The translations under genes were made by a program, and so were the position numbers. The notes under the pieces are model-generated. The model worked only from the letters and a program-made list of their open reading frames with translations. It was not told the origin of the DNA and did not search any database. A stretch of 63,087 nt of DNA. Origin: Bdellovibrionales bacterium (GTDB taxonomy: Bacteria; Bdellovibrionota; Bdellovibrionia; Bdellovibrionales; UBA1609). The stretch is taken from assembly GCA_020630675.1 (NCBI GenBank), contig JAHDIR010000012.1, forward strand, positions 1 through 63,087, in the 5' to 3' direction. Shown piece after piece: positions 60,472 through 63,087 of this stretch; the first letter of the stretch is position 1, and the number at the start of each line of letters is the position of its first letter.

Positions 60472-61989
60472 TTATTCTGAAGCTTCACCAAAAGCCATTA
60501 AACTTTTCACATTAAGTTTTCCGTTGGATGTGGCTTTGTTGGTTAAAGCACTAATTGGTACAGCAGAACTTAGTAAAGCCTCTTTCACTTCCACCCAAGT
60601 TTTATCCGGATTTTTTGACCAGTAAAGAGCAGCTGCGCCAGCAACATGAGGTGTCGCCATAGATGTTCCGCTGATCGACCCATATTTGTTTGCAGGGAAT
60701 GTTGAGTAAACATTAACGCCAGGAGCCCCAAGGTCTACAGTTTGGGCGCCCCAGTTAGAAAAAGAACCTAAATTATCTCTTTCATCTAAAGCGGCCACAC
60801 TAACAATAATGTCGTTGTCATAGCTGGCGGGGTAAGCTGGTGTTCTGCTGGTATCATTATCATAACCTCTTCCTGCGCGATCACCGTTTCCAGCAGCGGC
60901 TACAAAAAGTACACCTTTTTCTTGAGAGTAAGCGATCATGTCTCTTAAGGCTTTATTGCCACTAGGGTCGCTTGGGTTTTCTCCAGCAGAACCCCAAGAG
61001 TTAGAGGTGATCTTAGCTCCGTTGTCTACAGCATATTTAATAGAAAGAATGGCGTCAGCGGTAGTACCTTGTCCATCTTCAGTTAAAAACCTAAGAGCCA
61101 TAATTTTTACAGATTGAGCCACTCCAGAAATTCCAATGCCGTTACCTCCACGAGCACCAACGTTTCCTGCGCAATGAGTTCCATGTCCAGGGTTTCCACC
61201 GAAAGGGCCGCCACTTTTTAAATCAAAAGGCTTGTTATCTTTTCTGGCAAAATCCCAACCCATAAGGTCATCGATATAACCATTGCCATCGTCATCGATG
61301 CCGTTTGTTGATTTATCATTTCCATTTTCATCAAGGCCATCTTCACCTGGGTTTCTCCACATATTCCCAGCAAGATCTTCGTGAGTGTAGTCAACGCCAG
61401 TGTCAATCACAGCAACAATTAGGTCACTTTCAACAGTTCCTTCTTTTGTATTTTCACTCCAAAATTCACTGACTTCAATATCATTCATTCCCCATTGTTG
61501 ATCAATCATAGGGTCGCTTCCAACATTTGGGTTAACAACAACTGCTGGAAAGTCAGGATTGTCTCCTGGTTTTGTATCTCCGGGAGGAGGAGTTGGGCCA
61601 CCGCCTCCGCCGCCTCCGATAATATCACACAGCTCTTTTGGTGCGAAGATTTCGCAGATGTCTTTGATAGGGTTCATAGCTTCTTGCTCTTGAGCCTCAA
61701 CGGTATTTACTAATTTAATTTTGTAGTTTGGCTGAACATAGTTCACTTCCGGCTGTTGGCTTAATACTCCAGCGCTGAATGTGTGCATTCTGTTTTCAGG
61801 AACAGTGACGTGAACATAGTTTTTGAAGTTTAAGCTTTTGATCGTCGAACCTTCTGGAACCATATTTTTTAGGGCCAAAAGATCTGAAAAGCTGTTTCCT
61901 TTTAGTTGAACAATAAGGTCATTGTTGTTTGCAGCAAAAGTCATTGTGCTAATAAGTAAGGCACAAATACCTAGGATGATTTTATTCAT
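60472..61989 (-). CDS. Secreted subtilisin-like serine protease
   Basis: A 505-residue pre-pro-protease. A signal peptide (residues 1-19), then an I9-like propeptide (about 20-100), a Gly/Pro-rich linker with seven consecutive Gly, and the S8 peptidase: VIAVIDTGVDYTHEDL (Asp), GHGTHCAGNVGA (His), SNSWGSAG (oxyanion Asn) and SGTSMATPHVAG (Ser). All catalytic residues are intact. A DENGNDKSTNGIDDDGNGYID stretch after the Asp is Ca-binding-like. The chain ends soon after the S8 domain, with no C-terminal P-domain. It is exported and would degrade extracellular or prey-derived protein. Confidence 0.94.
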   Translation of the reverse strand: MNKIILGICALLISTMTFAANNNDLIVQLKGNSFSDLLALKNMVPEGSTIKSLNFKNYVHVTVPENRMHTFSAGVLSQQPEVNYVQPNYKIKLVNTVEAQEQEAMNPIKDICEIFAPKELCDIIGGGGGGGPTPPPGDTKPGDNPDFPAVVVNPNVGSDPMIDQQWGMNDIEVSEFWSENTKEGTVESDLIVAVIDTGVDYTHEDLAGNMWRNPGEDGLDENGNDKSTNGIDDDGNGYIDDLMGWDFARKDNKPFDLKSGGPFGGNPGHGTHCAGNVGARGGNGIGISGVAQSVKIMALRFLTEDGQGTTADAILSIKYAVDNGAKITSNSWGSAGENPSDPSGNKALRDMIAYSQEKGVLFVAAAGNGDRAGRGYDNDTSRTPAYPASYDNDIIVSVAALDERDNLGSFSNWGAQTVDLGAPGVNVYSTFPANKYGSISGTSMATPHVAGAAALYWSKNPDKTWVEVKEALLSSAVPISALTNKATSNGKLNVKSLMAFGEASE

Positions 61990-62277
61990 ATTCCCTCCGT
62001 AGTTAAGCGAAAACAGCTTGGTAGGGCTGCTTTTGCTGTATTGCCGTTCTTGGCAAATTATTTTTTAGTTGATGGTATTCTACTCAGAGGCTGAAGGTGG
62101 TTTCAAATTGAAACTAGACCAAAGGTTTAAAACTAGACTAACAGCCATAAACATGCCTATTTATTAGGCTTGTGTCGGGGTTTATTGGGTAGGCTAAGAA
62201 TATTTTGTGTTTGGGGTTGTTAATTTTTAAGGGAACTTAAATTAAAGGTTGAGTCGTTTTAAGTTTTAAGAAACAAG

Positions 62278-62820
62278 CTAGTTACTTTCGCTCTTTGGTT
62301 TGGCATGACATAGGCCTGTGATCATATCAACAGAAAATGCGGCGGGGTCTCTGGGGTTTTCAGATCTTTTTGTCAAATAGCTCACTTCAAGAAATTCAAA
62401 CTTTGCACCTAAGTTTTCTCTAATGTGACGTATGCATTCGCGCGTAAAGCGGTCAATATTATCATCATGAGAGTCAACTTTTCTTGCTTCCACAGCCATA
62501 GAAGACACTTTACCGCCCGGATAAATATCGTTGGCATCTTCAAATTCTTTACGATTCACTTCATGCTTAATATGAGAACGCCGTACTTTTTTGCGATTAC
62601 GAAGATATTCATAGTGGTTCACTTTGTTTGTAGAGCGCAGGTGGTTTTGATAATCAGTCAGTTTTGGGTTGGTTTCATTTGAGCCTTTGGCATCGGAGTT
62701 TTCTTTTATAGTTTTTTCGTATTGCTCAGAGCTTTTACTGTCTTTTTGTTTATCATCATTATCTTTGGCAACAACCATTAATGGCAGGCTAATAAGAATT
62801 AATATTAAGATTTTTGTCAT
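62278..62820 (-). CDS. Small secreted highly charged protein, unknown function
   Basis: A 180-residue protein with a signal peptide (residues 1-18, KILILILISLPLMVVAKD). The mature N-terminal half is low-complexity Asp/Lys/Ser/Asn, followed by a basic segment (YLRNRKKVRRSHIKHEVNRK). A more folded C-terminal third has two Cys (RECIRHIRENLGAKFEFLEVSY and GLCHAKP). I do not recognise the family. The gap to the subtilase (61990-62277) and the last 267 bp of the window hold no gene I can support. Confidence 0.65.
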   Translation of the reverse strand: MTKILILILISLPLMVVAKDNDDKQKDSKSSEQYEKTIKENSDAKGSNETNPKLTDYQNHLRSTNKVNHYEYLRNRKKVRRSHIKHEVNRKEFEDANDIYPGGKVSSMAVEARKVDSHDDNIDRFTRECIRHIRENLGAKFEFLEVSYLTKRSENPRDPAAFSVDMITGLCHAKPKSESN

Positions 62821-63087
62821 ACCTACCTCATTGTGAAGTTTTTGCCTTTTATACAGCTCACTTGTTATCGGTAGGAACGAGGTCTAGCTTTAAGTGCGTC
62901 TCAAAAGTAAACACGAAGAGAGTATGCTTATAAAATAAAAACGAGAAGGGCCAATTTATGGAGATGAACTGATCAGATATCATAACGACGCTTTGTGTAA
63001 TTTTTGACTATCCGGTCTTTGTTTAAGAGGGTTGCGATCAACCCCAGCTTACTGGATAAACTAGGCTAAATTTCTAAGGGTAACGCA

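Noticed and set aside
60472-62820. Subtilase and the small charged protein as a protease-substrate or toxin-immunity pair
   Set aside because: They are 288 bp apart and no sequence feature links them.

Overview
The window reads as chromosome of a low-GC Gram-negative bacterium, most probably a Bdellovibrionota member (Bacteriovorax/Halobacteriovorax-like). This is inferred from gene content, not from any marker gene: many lipoproteins and outer-membrane barrels, a Flp-type pilin cluster, PEGA-domain Ser/Thr kinase, GYF_2-domain proteins, a PilZ protein and a receiver protein with a degenerate GGDEF domain. No rRNA, CRISPR array or intact insertion sequence was seen, and GC content was not computed.

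Layout. 1-6.5 kb: 3' part of a Gln/Gly/Tyr-rich repeat protein, an amidohydrolase, then a minus-strand Flp/Tad-like pilus cluster (Flp pilin, two TadE/TadG-like pseudopilins, an unlisted 39-residue membrane peptide, a CpaB-like protein and a TPR protein). 6.7-11.8 kb: folD, a lytic-transglycosylase lipoprotein, gcvT-gcvH and tRNA-Leu(UAG). 11.8-18.7 kb: an accessory block behind the tRNA, with a mini-MotA/ExbB-like pair and a compact isonitrile biosynthetic cluster (PvcA-like isocyanide synthase, PvcB-like Fe(II)/2-oxoglutarate oxygenase, FAD hydroxylase, ATP-grasp ligase, divergent LysR regulator). 18.8-27.1 kb: a spore-photolyase-like radical SAM protein, ftsK, an acyl-CoA ligase, a PEGA Ser/Thr kinase and coaE. 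27.2-32.9 kb: envelope and secreted proteins (spondin domain, two barrel paralogues around a lipoprotein, PLA2-like protein, phosphoesterase). 33.1-42.7 kb: addB-addA, barrel and lipoprotein, a lipase and nadB. 42.9-54.7 kb: a long plus-strand run with a membrane sensor, REC/degenerate-GGDEF protein, alr, mlaE-mlaF-MCE, purH, GYF_2/TPR protein, lipoprotein and Nudix hydrolase. 54.7-63 kb: HAD protein, GYF_2-PilZ protein, heterodimeric ABC exporter, subtilase and a small secreted protein.

The standout system is the isonitrile cluster at 13.2-18.7 kb. PvcA/PvcB-type enzymes make vinyl isonitriles from an aromatic amino acid. A PHBH-type hydroxylase plus an ATP-grasp amide ligase would be an unusual tailoring set, suggesting a hydroxylated, amide-linked isonitrile. 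A second theme is probable c-di-GMP signalling through degenerate domains: SSDEF with an intact RxxD site, and a PilZ domain lacking the D/NxSxxG residues.

All assignments come from reading motifs in translated sequence. No database search was run.
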